From positions 49,175-113,174 of the forward strand of contig JAVCCE010000039.1 in the NCBI GenBank assembly GCA_030765645.1: a DNA stretch of 64,000 bases. The letters are read 5' to 3'. Both the position numbers and the translations under genes were made by a program. The notes under the pieces were generated by a model that worked only from the letters and a program-made list of their open reading frames with translations, did no database searches and was not told the origin of the DNA. This document shows positions 55,791 to 64,000 of the stretch, piece after piece. Each line of letters starts with the position of its first letter. The first letter of the stretch is position 1. The stretch comes from Candidatus Hinthialibacter antarcticus (GTDB taxonomy: Bacteria; Hinthialibacterota; Hinthialibacteria; Hinthialibacterales; Hinthialibacteraceae).

Positions 55791-56816
55791 TTAGGCAAAT
55801 GATATTCTCAATTGATTGACCAAAGATGAAGCGATCTGGTCGAGAGGCAATTCTTCGACGGCGGCGCCCAACGCAACCGCCGCTTTAGGCATTCCATAGA
55901 CAACGCAGGTCGCTTCGTCCTGCGCGATGGTATGCCACCCCGCCTGACGCAACGCCAGCAAGCCCGCCGCCCCATCTTTTCCCATTCCAGAAAGCAACAC
56001 CGCCGCGCCGGGAGCATCCCAACGCTGCGCCGCGCTCGTGAACAACACATCAATCGAAGGGCGGTAGGGCGTTTCGGTCGGCTCCACTTGAAATACGAGA
56101 CGATGGTCGTGGCTAATCACCAAATGCTCTTCTGAACCGGCAAGATAGATACGCCGGGGTTCGATCCAATCGCCCTCTTTCGCCGTTTTGACGGAGAGAG
56201 ACGTTTGATCGTCGAGCCATTTGGCTAAGCCTTCGCTAAATTGAGAATCCACATGTTGGACGATCAAGATCGCGGCGTTAAAATCTTCCGGCAAATGAGA
56301 AATGACCTGAGCAATCGCCTTTGGCCCACCAGTAGACGCACCAATCAGAACCAGGCGAGGCGCGTCAGGCGACAACGAAAATTGATCTGGATGTTGTTCG
56401 ATGTTTGTTTTTGTTGGCGCGCCTTTGATGAATTTCCGAATACGTTCCAGTTTGTCAAAAAATTCCTGGCTGCCGATAGAACCGCCGTCCGCCCCGATCA
56501 CCGGCGTCGCGACCGCATCAAGAGCTCCATTACCCAAAGCCTCAAAGACCTTTGACACATGGCTATCAACGGAGCCAGTGACAACAATAATCGCGCAAGG
56601 CGATTCACGCATAATTTGACGCGTCGCCTGGGCGCCGTCCATCACCGGCATGACCAAATCCATCAAAAGGATATCGGGTTTATCTTCTTTCGTACGCTGG
56701 ACCGCCTCTTTGCCATCGTTGGCGATCCAAGCCACGTCATAATCGGGTTTTGATTGCAACAACCGCCGCAACGCTTCAACAGCAATCGTAGAATCATTCA
56801 CAATACCAATGCGCAT
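55791..56816 (-). CDS. cheB: CheB methylesterase response regulator (WspF-like)
   Basis: This 341-residue protein has an N-terminal receiver with D53 (LLMDLVMP) and a linker. The C-terminal methylesterase has the catalytic triad S161 (GASTGGP), H188 (VQHV) and D281 (GMGKDG). It demethylates MCP glutamates when phosphorylated. ATG 56816 overlaps the CheA stop by one base (TGATG); an in-frame TTG one codon earlier is less likely. Confidence 0.95.
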   Translation of the reverse strand: MRIGIVNDSTIAVEALRRLLQSKPDYDVAWIANDGKEAVQRTKEDKPDILLMDLVMPVMDGAQATRQIMRESPCAIIVVTGSVDSHVSKVFEALGNGALDAVATPVIGADGGSIGSQEFFDKLERIRKFIKGAPTKTNIEQHPDQFSLSPDAPRLVLIGASTGGPKAIAQVISHLPEDFNAAILIVQHVDSQFSEGLAKWLDDQTSLSVKTAKEGDWIEPRRIYLAGSEEHLVISHDHRLVFQVEPTETPYRPSIDVLFTSAAQRWDAPGAAVLLSGMGKDGAAGLLALRQAGWHTIAQDEATCVVYGMPKAAVALGAAVEELPLDQIASSLVNQLRISFA

Positions 56817-59059
56817 CAATCGGCCTCACCTATCAGATCATCTACCGCTTGCAAGAGCGTTTCATCATGAAAACTGCTCTTGGTTAGATAATAATCCGCG
56901 CCGGCTTCCATCCCCTGGCGACGGTCTTGTTCTCTATCTTTGTATGAAACAATCATCACAGGCATCGACCGTAAGCGCTCGTCCTGTTTGATTCGCTGCA
57001 CAAGTTCAAATCCATTGAGCCGGGGCATGTCAACGTCTGTCACCACCAAATCAAACTCACCACGCCGCAGCGCGTTCCAACCGTCGATGCCGTCGACGGC
57101 GGTCTCAACGTCATAGCCGTGATTCAACAGTAGCTGACGTTCGACTTCGCGCACTGTTAACGAGTCATCTACAACCAAGACCCGTTTTTTAATTTGCGCA
57201 AGCGTTGTTTGTTGGTTCTGATCAAATTTCTTCAAGCGGCCGCCGCTCAAAATATCGTCGATGGTTCGCAGTAAGTCATCAACATCAAGAATGAGCGCTG
57301 GCGTCCCATCATCCAACAACGTCGCCGCGCTAATGTCCGCGACTTTGCCCAATCGCGGGTCTAATGTGCGAACCACCAGACGGCGTACTTCAAGAATGCG
57401 GTCGACCACCAAGCCATACGAGCGAAAACGGTCGCTGAGCAAGACCACCGGCCATTCGTTTTCTTCTCCGCTGGCATCATCTAACTCAAGCGCCTGCCTC
57501 GCTGAAACCAAACCGATATGGCGCTCGTTTACCGTCACGAAAGGTTGGTCTTCGATTCGCTCGATTCTCTCGCGTTCGACATGCAACACGCGGTCAATGC
57601 GCGCAACCGGAAACGCATACGGCTCGCCAGCAATCTCGACCAGCAGCGCCCGAACAATCGACAAGGTCAGCGGAAGTTGTAATTCAAAGCGCATTCCTTT
57701 GCCCGGCGTTGAAAAAGCGCGCACCAATCCGCCAACTTCACGAATCGCATTGTGGACGACATCCAAACCAAAGCCGCGCCCGGAGATTTCAGTCACCGTG
57801 TCTGAGGTCGAAAATCCAGGCAGAAACAAAAATTCCATCAATTCCGCTTCCGTCAGTTTCTCGACCATCTCTTCGGGCGCAAGGCCTTTTTTGATGACTT
57901 TTCGACGGATGGAATCGTAACCGATTCCCCGCCCATCGTCTTCAATCTGCACAATCAAAAATCCAGAACGGTGCGTCGCGGAAATATGAATCACGCCTGT
58001 TTCCGGCTTACCAGCGGAAGCCCGTTCTGGCGGCGTTTCGATGCCGTGGTCAATCGCGTTTCGAATCAAATGGTTCAACGGCGATTCCATTTTCTCTAAG
58101 ATGTCGCGATCAACCTGCGTCTGATGCCCGTCAATTTTGAATTTAACTTTTTTGCCTAAACTTTGGGCGATGTCGCGCACCATTCGGGGAAACGGGCGAA
58201 CCCCATCGGTGAACGGCCTCAACTTACTGGCAACGACGCTGCGATACAGGTTATTTGAAGTCCGCACGGTACGGCGCGCGTGGAGTTCAAAGTCATTGTA
58301 TAAATTTGTAACCGCGTTGCGGCATTCGTTTAATTGTTCATCAATCTCTTGCAACGGATACGCATAGGGTGCGCCGCTTGGGTTTGAATCGGCAAAAATT
58401 TTTAATCGCTCAACTGTGGTAGAAACCTCCGTCTGCGCATGACGAAGTTTTAACAATGAGTCAGAAAATGGCCGGAGCCAACGGGTCTCGACTAAGGTTT
58501 CTCCGGCCAACCCTAACAACCGGGATAGATGTTGTTCGGATACGCGAACGAAGCGGTCTTTATCACGCGCGCTCTCGTTTTCGGTCAGCGGCTCAATCTT
58601 ATTCTCATCGGCGCCGTCTTCGTTTGTTTGAGACGGTTGCGGAGGCGCGGTTGCGAAAGAGGGGTCGCGTAACTTCTGAATATGTTCATCAATCTCGCCG
58701 GTGTGGTTACTCTTCCATTGCTCAAAATCGCCCGCCGTCGCCTTGGCGATTTGCGCCAGTTGGTCGACGCAGTTGAGCAATAAATCGCAAGCGCCGCGTC
58801 CAAGCATGGTTTCATTTTCAATTGCCGCGCTGAATAATTCTTCCATGGCGTGCGCCAGGGCTTCAGCCAGTTCTACCTGCACGATGCGGGCCGCGCCTTT
58901 GACGGAATGGGCGGCGCGCATTAGTGAGCGCAAGAGGTCAGGATCATCAGCGCCGCTCTCAATTTTCAACAAGCCGTCGCTCAACGCAGAGGCGTGGGTT
59001 TCCACCTCTTGGCGAAACAAGTCGATCATAGAAAATTGGCTCAGGTCGTCCGCGTTCAA
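56816..59059 (-). CDS. cheA: CheA hybrid histidine kinase with C-terminal receiver (WspE-like)
   Basis: This 747-residue protein has an Hpt domain with phosphoacceptor H51 (AAHSVKGAAR), an H-kinase dimerisation and ATPase region (RNAIDHGIE; GDDGRGIG-type EDDGRGIG; GFGLD) and a CheW-like domain (about 470-600). A C-terminal receiver has VVDDSLTVRE and VVTDVDMP. The layout matches WspE and FrzE. It receives input through the two CheW proteins and phosphorylates CheB and the phosphatase regulator. The TTG start at 59059 follows AAGGAG and overlaps the preceding stop (TTGA). Confidence 0.95.
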   Translation of the reverse strand: MNADDLSQFSMIDLFRQEVETHASALSDGLLKIESGADDPDLLRSLMRAAHSVKGAARIVQVELAEALAHAMEELFSAAIENETMLGRGACDLLLNCVDQLAQIAKATAGDFEQWKSNHTGEIDEHIQKLRDPSFATAPPQPSQTNEDGADENKIEPLTENESARDKDRFVRVSEQHLSRLLGLAGETLVETRWLRPFSDSLLKLRHAQTEVSTTVERLKIFADSNPSGAPYAYPLQEIDEQLNECRNAVTNLYNDFELHARRTVRTSNNLYRSVVASKLRPFTDGVRPFPRMVRDIAQSLGKKVKFKIDGHQTQVDRDILEKMESPLNHLIRNAIDHGIETPPERASAGKPETGVIHISATHRSGFLIVQIEDDGRGIGYDSIRRKVIKKGLAPEEMVEKLTEAELMEFLFLPGFSTSDTVTEISGRGFGLDVVHNAIREVGGLVRAFSTPGKGMRFELQLPLTLSIVRALLVEIAGEPYAFPVARIDRVLHVERERIERIEDQPFVTVNERHIGLVSARQALELDDASGEENEWPVVLLSDRFRSYGLVVDRILEVRRLVVRTLDPRLGKVADISAATLLDDGTPALILDVDDLLRTIDDILSGGRLKKFDQNQQTTLAQIKKRVLVVDDSLTVREVERQLLLNHGYDVETAVDGIDGWNALRRGEFDLVVTDVDMPRLNGFELVQRIKQDERLRSMPVMIVSYKDREQDRRQGMEAGADYYLTKSSFHDETLLQAVDDLIGEAD

Positions 59060-59733
59060 TAGACGCTCCTTTTCAGCGCTTCGAATAACCGGGCTTCATC
59101 CAAGACGCCAACATGCTCGCCATCAAATTTGATCAGGCCTTGCGTATACGGCTTAGACGATTTGGACACAGTCGAGGGAGGCGCTTGGATCAAACTTGCA
59201 GCGTAACGATGAACGCCAAGGATTTCATTCGCCGGAAACGCCCATCGTTCGTTGTTGTGAACGATCACGGCAATGCGAGAATACACCGACCGTCCCACTT
59301 GAAAACCGTCTTCGCTTCCCTGGTCGATTTCAAGCAATTTCGCAAGCGAAATGCAGAGATGTAAATCGCCCGAAAGATTGACCAGCCCCATCACAACTGG
59401 GCTGCGCATGTGAGGAATTTTATGGCGCGGCTGCATATCATACACTTGATGAAATGCTTGTGTGCTCAGCGCGAGTTTCTCGTGGCCCAAACGGAAAATT
59501 ACAACTGAACTGGGCTTTTGAATGGATGGGTTTTTCTCAAACTCGATCAGCCGGCTGGCGGCCTCAATATAATCGTCGGGTTGTTCGCGATCAAACAAAC
59601 TTCGGCCTGCTTTTGCGTACACCGGACAATTGTGGCAATGGTCGTATTCCACCAAATCAGGGCAACTACGGTCGCCCAATACGCCGATCCGCCCCCAACA
59701 ATCAATCACGCCCATTTGCGGCTCCCGGTTCAT
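59056..59733 (-). CDS. cheW: CheW coupling protein of the WspD type
   Basis: This 225-residue protein has the N-terminal WspD hallmark CWGRIGVLGDRSCPDL...HCHNCPVY, a Cys-rich segment of unknown use, followed by a CheW domain (SSVVIFRLGHEKLALST; RSPVVMGLVNLSGDLHLC). It links the CheA and MCP. The four-base ATGA overlap with the CheR gene upstream argues for translational coupling. Cys residues at about 12, 24, 33 and 36 could bind metal. Confidence 0.93.
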   Translation of the reverse strand: MNREPQMGVIDCWGRIGVLGDRSCPDLVEYDHCHNCPVYAKAGRSLFDREQPDDYIEAASRLIEFEKNPSIQKPSSVVIFRLGHEKLALSTQAFHQVYDMQPRHKIPHMRSPVVMGLVNLSGDLHLCISLAKLLEIDQGSEDGFQVGRSVYSRIAVIVHNNERWAFPANEILGVHRYAASLIQAPPSTVSKSSKPYTQGLIKFDGEHVGVLDEARLFEALKRSVY

Positions 59734-60971
59734 TGCGGCACCATCGTTTTATTCTGTGGTTCACCGTTGCTATAAACGCGCTGCAATCGGCGGCGAAAGC
59801 GGTCTGCGCTCATACGGTCTCCGCTCTGGTCGAGCAACAAAGCCATCTGCGCCAACGCGCCCGCATGACCGGGTTGCAAGAACAACGCTTTTTGATAAGA
59901 GTCCTCCGCCGCGCGCGTTTGATCTGACGCCTGCTGAATCAAACCGTATAAATAAAATGCGTCTGCATCCGGCTTTTGCGTATCAATATAATTTTCCACA
60001 ATGGATTGCGCTTCCCGTAAACAGCCCTGATCCGCGAGTTGACGCGCATCATTCAACGATGGGATTGGGGACGCATTTTTATTGATAGGACGTACGCGCG
60101 GCGTTTGCGTTCCATTCACGTCAATGGGCTTTATGCGCGGCTTTATTTTGAATGCTGGCGGCTTGGAAGCGAGAGGTTCGGCGACCGGACGCATCTCCTC
60201 CCGGCGGCGATACACAAACGCCTGCGGTTCGCGAAGCGACTCAAATTGGTTGGAGATGGATTGCAGCGCTTCAACCGCGCCGACAAATAATAAGCCATTG
60301 GGCGCCAACATGCGATCAAGCGTTTGCACAACCCGCTTTCGAGAAGGCGCATCCAGATAGATTAACACGTTGCGGCAAAAGATAATGTCATAGAGAGGCT
60401 TGTTTTGCCCAAACGAAGGATCAAGCAAGTTTCCCCATTCAAAATTGACGAGAGAGCGATAGGCCGCGCGTAATTGCTGCCCGCCGTTTGTGGGTTCAAA
60501 ATAGGATTCTTGATTGGGAACCGTCTGGCGAAACGAATGGGGACGATAGAAAGCCGTTTGCGCTCTTTGCAAAGCGCGCAAACTGACGTCATAGCCGTCA
60601 ATGTGAAAGTCACGCGGCTGATAGCCGACTTCCAACAACGCGATTGCAACCGAATAGGGTTCCTCCCCCTGCGAACAGGGAGCGCTGGCGATTCTCAGCA
60701 CAGCATTTCGAGGTCGTTTTCGCGCCCAGGATTGTAAATAGCGAAACGGCCCTTGATCGCGGAAAAACCATGTTTCAGGGACCACGATCTCCTCAATCAA
60801 ACGCTGGCGTTCATCTTCAGATGAATGAAGCAACGCCAGATAATCGCCTTCGTTCTTGACCCGGCGTTCGTCGCAGCGCCGCTGAATGGCGCGGGCAATC
60901 AAGTCGGCCCCCACCGAATCAGGGTCAAGCCCTATCTCTTCCGCCAACCAGGCTTCAATGCGTTTCATCAT
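59730..60971 (-). CDS. cheR: CheR methyltransferase with TPR domain (WspC-like)
   Basis: This is a 413-residue protein. The N-terminal helical part and SAM-dependent methyltransferase core (VPETWFFRDQGPF, PCSQGEEPYSVAI, DGYDVSLRALQRA, FCRNVLIYL) add methyl groups to MCP glutamates. The C-terminal third has TPR-like helices (ADAFYLYGLIQQASDQTRAAEDSYQKALFL). CheR with TPR tails is typical of WspC and FrzF types and may control which receptor is modified. It overlaps the CheW genes on both sides by 4 bp. Confidence 0.93.
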   Translation of the reverse strand: MMKRIEAWLAEEIGLDPDSVGADLIARAIQRRCDERRVKNEGDYLALLHSSEDERQRLIEEIVVPETWFFRDQGPFRYLQSWARKRPRNAVLRIASAPCSQGEEPYSVAIALLEVGYQPRDFHIDGYDVSLRALQRAQTAFYRPHSFRQTVPNQESYFEPTNGGQQLRAAYRSLVNFEWGNLLDPSFGQNKPLYDIIFCRNVLIYLDAPSRKRVVQTLDRMLAPNGLLFVGAVEALQSISNQFESLREPQAFVYRRREEMRPVAEPLASKPPAFKIKPRIKPIDVNGTQTPRVRPINKNASPIPSLNDARQLADQGCLREAQSIVENYIDTQKPDADAFYLYGLIQQASDQTRAAEDSYQKALFLQPGHAGALAQMALLLDQSGDRMSADRFRRRLQRVYSNGEPQNKTMVPQ

Positions 60972-61435
60972 AAAACTTCGTTTTCTTGGATGTCCCGAAA
61001 CAACGAGTTTCGCACGGATTCAGGCAACAGAAGAAAGGGATCAATCCGTTGGACCATCTCACCATCGTGATGGTGAATTTCTTTCAGATACGGTGCGTCC
61101 GATGTCGAGACGCCTGCCGATTGCGCTTCGTTTTCGGGCAAATCGACTGCATCGGAGGCGCACTCAACAATCAGCCCCAACGGTTGGGGCTCTCCATCTT
61201 TTGCGGCATTGACAATCAGAATTCTCGTACTAAACAGCGATTGAGACGCCACCCCTTCCAATGCGCGTCGCATGTCAACCGCTGGCGCCACTAGGCCCCG
61301 ATAGTTGAATACGCCCGCCACGCCTGGAGGCGCCTTAGGAAGGGAGCGGAATTTCACCAACGGGATCACTTCAATAACGTCCCGCGCCGCGAGCGCGTAC
61401 CGGTTGGCGCCGATGGAAAATAACAGCATCAACAT
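60968..61435 (-). CDS. cheW: CheW coupling protein (WspB-like)
   Basis: This 155-residue CheW-domain protein has LFSIGANRYALAARDVIEVIP, GVAGVFNYRGLVAPAVDM and a C-terminal HHHDGEMVQRID segment. It couples the receptor to the kinase. ATG 61435 is chosen because it lies 4 nt after the receptor stop and the family starts here; a longer in-frame start would run through the 3' end of the receptor gene. Confidence 0.93.
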   Translation of the reverse strand: MLMLLFSIGANRYALAARDVIEVIPLVKFRSLPKAPPGVAGVFNYRGLVAPAVDMRRALEGVASQSLFSTRILIVNAAKDGEPQPLGLIVECASDAVDLPENEAQSAGVSTSDAPYLKEIHHHDGEMVQRIDPFLLLPESVRNSLFRDIQENEVL

Positions 61436-61439
61436 AGGC

Positions 61440-63770
61440 CTATGAATCCAATACGCGAAATCGCGAAAATTCCTTTTGCAAGCGTTGGGCCGCTTCATTG
61501 AGCTGCGTGGTTGCATTATTAAACTCACGCAACGAATTCGCGGTCTGCTCAGCGCCCTCGCTGAGTTGCACCATCGCCTGCGTGATTTGCAGCGCGCCCT
61601 GCGATTGTAAGTTCATGCCTTCGGTCACGCTTTGGAACTGCGGCGCTATCGCCTCTTGGTTCTGAATAATCTCGCTGAGTTGTTCGCCATTGACGCGAAT
61701 GTCTTCAACCGCCTTTTCGACCTCTTTTGAAAACCGGTCCATTTCCATCACGCCCGTTGATACGGCGGATAGCATTTCACGCACCATTTTTTCGATATCC
61801 AAGGTCGCAACGGCAGTTTGATCGGCCAAGCGGCGAATTTCACGGGCGACGACCGAAAAGCCTTGTCCATATTCGCCCGCCTTTTCGGCTTCGATGGCGG
61901 CGTTTAACGATAGCAGGTTGGTTTGATCGGCGACTTTGGTGATGGTGGTAATAATGCTGTTAATGTTGTTTGCTTTATCATTGATGGCGCCGAGCTTCGA
62001 CGAGAACGATGACGTTGATTCAACCAAACGGTGCATGGTGCCGTCAATTTCATCCAACCCATAACGTCCGGTTTGCACCAGTTCTAAATTTTTGCCGCCG
62101 AGTTCCGCTACGTCTTCCATGGTACTCAGCAATTCACGCGAGGTCGCAGAAATTTCCTTTGCGGTCGCAACAACTTGGTTTGTCGACGAGGCCTGTTCCG
62201 CAACGGTCGATTCAAGTTGGCGGGCGGACGCAGCGATTTGCGTTGTTGACGACGTCACTTGAATTCCGACCCGTTGCACTTGTTTGACCATTTGCGAAAG
62301 ATTGTCCATCAGCGTATTGAAACTACACGCCAACAATCCCATTTCACCCGTACATTTCTCGGGGATGCGGCGCGTCAAATCTGCTTCACCGCTGGCGAGG
62401 TCTTCTAATTCACGCGAGACCAGTTTGATGGAATGCGAGATCGAACGAATGATGGGGGCGCCAAACAAGAATACGATCAACAAGACGATTCCAAAGTTGA
62501 CTAAAATGCCACGCCCAATTTTGTTCGCCAATTGAAAGGCTTCATTACGCCCCATAATCGCGACAATCGACCAATCAAGACCTTGGATGTACAACGGCGC
62601 ATACGCAGCGAGCAAATCTTCCCGCAGACCGCTGCGATACTCTCCTTCCCCGGTTGTGCCGGAAGCAGCCGCGCGTTCAAATTCTTCATCTAACATTTGC
62701 AGCAAGATGGTGGTGTCGGTCTGGTCGACCATCTCCAGCGTTGCGTCGTCCATTCCGCCTCGTTTTAATTTTTTTAAGTAAGCTTCTTTATTCTCGCTGA
62801 GTTGGCGGTCGTCATTGCGCAATGTCCGGTCTGACGCGACCAACAACAGCTGGCCGGTTTTCCCAAGGCCAATTTCTTCCCATTGCCCCATCACGGTTAC
62901 CATGTTGTTGATTTCCCAGATTGAAAGTTGAAACACGGCAACGCCCACCAGTTGGTCTTCGTTATAAATGGGCGACGCGACAAATGCGGCGGGAATATTA
63001 TGTGACGGCTCAAAATGTTCAAAATCAACCACCACAACGCCTTCGGGTTCTTGCGCCAATTTAGCTTGTTGAAATGCGCGGGCCAGATTGGTTTCTCTAT
63101 ACGGTCCGGTTTCAAGATTGGTCGCGAAGTCAAACTCTTTCGCCACCGAATACACAATGGAACCGTCAGGCTCAATCAACAATAAATCATGGAAGCCAAA
63201 CCGATTTGAATAATTCCGCAATAAGGGATGGAAGCGCTCGTGATGATGGCTATAGAGAGAGTCGTCGTCAGCGCGATCTAACGCTTGTTTTTCCCCTTCG
63301 GGCTTTGGATTTTCCGTAATATAAAGGCACTGTAAAATTCGCGAAGCCGGAGACGGTGGATACCAACGCGCCGCCGAACCTTCTGGAGCGCCAGGGGTCG
63401 ACGCGGCTTGTTGCTGATAAAAATTTTTTAAATTCGTTTCATACGTTTCCCGGTTTTCATCAAACGCCGATGGCGGCGACGCGCCCAGAAATTCATACCC
63501 TTGCGTGAACGCCATCATCGCTTCGACCGTCATCAGGTCTTCGGATATAGTGATAATTTGGTCTTCGATCCGCGAAAAATAATTTTCAATCTGATGTTTT
63601 TTGGTTTCGCGAATTGACTTGAGTTGGTTGTGCGCCGCCTCTTCCAGATAACCAATGGAACGAAAATAGGTCATCGTTCCCATGAGCGCGATGGGCGTGA
63701 TTCCAATCAACAAAAGAAGAAAAAAAAGTTTGGCCCGGATGGTGGTTCTGTCCCAATGCATATCAGCCAT
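61440..63770 (-). CDS. Methyl-accepting chemotaxis receptor with dCache-like sensor (WspA-like)
   Basis: This 776-residue inner-membrane receptor has a first span near 14-34, a large extracellular sensor (about 40-410, dCache-like) and a second span (about 420-440). A HAMP domain follows, then the cytoplasmic signalling domain with ITTITKVADQTNLLSLNAAIEAEKAGEYGQGFSVVAREIRRLADQ. No C-terminal NWETF-type CheR tether is present. As first gene of the operon it sets the input of the Wsp-like pathway; the ligand is unknown. ATG 63770 has GGAGA upstream; earlier in-frame starts lack one. Confidence 0.93.
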   Translation of the reverse strand: MADMHWDRTTIRAKLFFLLLLIGITPIALMGTMTYFRSIGYLEEAAHNQLKSIRETKKHQIENYFSRIEDQIITISEDLMTVEAMMAFTQGYEFLGASPPSAFDENRETYETNLKNFYQQQAASTPGAPEGSAARWYPPSPASRILQCLYITENPKPEGEKQALDRADDDSLYSHHHERFHPLLRNYSNRFGFHDLLLIEPDGSIVYSVAKEFDFATNLETGPYRETNLARAFQQAKLAQEPEGVVVVDFEHFEPSHNIPAAFVASPIYNEDQLVGVAVFQLSIWEINNMVTVMGQWEEIGLGKTGQLLLVASDRTLRNDDRQLSENKEAYLKKLKRGGMDDATLEMVDQTDTTILLQMLDEEFERAAASGTTGEGEYRSGLREDLLAAYAPLYIQGLDWSIVAIMGRNEAFQLANKIGRGILVNFGIVLLIVFLFGAPIIRSISHSIKLVSRELEDLASGEADLTRRIPEKCTGEMGLLACSFNTLMDNLSQMVKQVQRVGIQVTSSTTQIAASARQLESTVAEQASSTNQVVATAKEISATSRELLSTMEDVAELGGKNLELVQTGRYGLDEIDGTMHRLVESTSSFSSKLGAINDKANNINSIITTITKVADQTNLLSLNAAIEAEKAGEYGQGFSVVAREIRRLADQTAVATLDIEKMVREMLSAVSTGVMEMDRFSKEVEKAVEDIRVNGEQLSEIIQNQEAIAPQFQSVTEGMNLQSQGALQITQAMVQLSEGAEQTANSLREFNNATTQLNEAAQRLQKEFSRFRVLDS

Positions 63771-63817
63771 TCGCTTGTCTCCGCATGTTCCCTTATTAGT
63801 CGTAAAGCGATTCAAAT

Positions 63818-63874
63818 AGTATAGCGGTCTTTCATCCGCAAGACGATTCTGCGCGGAGTGAAATATATATTTCA
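63818..63874 (-). promoter_or_regulatory. Promoter region of the Wsp-like operon with 16-bp palindrome
   Basis: On the minus strand TATACT (63823-63818) is a good -10 with a poor -35. About 36 bp upstream lies the perfect palindrome TGAAATATATATTTCA (63859-63874), a candidate regulator site. Confidence 0.45.
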
Positions 63875-63961
63875 GGTTCTTCCGGTATTTGGGTACTTTA
63901 TCACAAATTGAATTGCGTTTTTTGACGCTTTTTCGTGAATTCCTGATCTTTCGCTGTATCA

Positions 63962-64000
63962 GGAATGGTACAACTCTGCTCGCTTCAGTGCGGGCTTTCA
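63962..64000 (-). repeat. Start of an inverted copy of the 24.5-kb palindromic repeat
   Basis: The last 39 bases match the complement of the right arm of the repeat (for example GTGCGGGCTTTCA) with about six differences. The element continues beyond the window. Confidence 0.7.

Overview
The window looks like chromosomal DNA of an uncultured, probably Gram-negative heterotroph that degrades polysaccharides. Three Gfo/Idh/MocA oxidoreductases and a Cys-type sulfatase carry N-terminal twin-arginine signals. There are secreted beta-helix, GH5, GH32, malectin-containing and CotH-like proteins, a DUF5690 transporter and a RuBisCO-like protein. This gene mix is typical of Planctomycetes/PVC-like phyla and candidate phyla such as Hydrogenedentota, Poribacteria and Sumerlaeota. 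The phylum is an inference; no rRNA or ribosomal protein marker lies in the window.

Layout. 1-7.4 kb (minus strand): zinc-dependent dehydrogenase (cut by the window edge), secreted beta-helix protein, Gfo/Idh/MocA protein, a small membrane protein, a GlcG/HbpS protein and a large membrane protein with two C-terminal discoidin-like modules. 7.5-18.8 kb: sulfatase, YgbA-like protein, mannose-1-phosphate guanylyltransferase, a second Gfo/Idh/MocA protein, DUF2062 protein, a transaminase/omega-amidase pair, GH5 enzyme, cold-shock protein, DUF5690 transporter and a TPR protein. 18.9-24.4 kb (minus): a six-gene Mn/Zn-type ABC transport operon headed by a DtxR-family repressor with a perfect palindrome in its promoter; both permeases carry their own DtxR-like tail. 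24.4-25.5 kb: a tandem palindromic repeat, then two very small genes behind a sigma-54-type promoter.

25.5-35.3 kb: glucose-6-phosphate isomerase, ferritin, three secreted carbohydrate-associated proteins and a membrane protein. 35.3-37.1 kb: a MITE-like palindromic element abutting a RuBisCO-like protein fused to a cupin. 37.5-42.5 kb: an unknown protein, a DUF4198 protein, a SUMF1-domain protein and an ECF-type nickel/cobalt transporter module lacking its CbiM subunit. 42.7-42.96 kb: an apparent structured RNA in a 0.7-kb gap. 43.2-47.7 kb: a nitronate monooxygenase-like protein, then an operon of an NCS1 symporter, a 72-residue membrane protein and L-rhamnose isomerase. 47.7-54.6 kb (minus): a multi-PAS hybrid histidine kinase, an unknown membrane-anchored protein and a third Gfo/Idh/MocA protein.

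54.6-63.8 kb (minus): a complete Wsp-like chemosensory operon (MCP, CheW, CheR-TPR, WspD-type CheW, CheA-receiver, CheB). Its output gene is a receiver-PP2C phosphatase rather than the WspR diguanylate cyclase. The window ends inside an inverted copy of the palindromic repeat found at 24.5 kb.

The most promising observations are the Wsp-like operon with a phosphatase output, the RuBisCO-like/cupin fusion, the unassigned structured RNA, the sigma-54-driven small genes, the interspersed palindromes, and the transporter operon in which three proteins carry DtxR-type metal-sensing domains.
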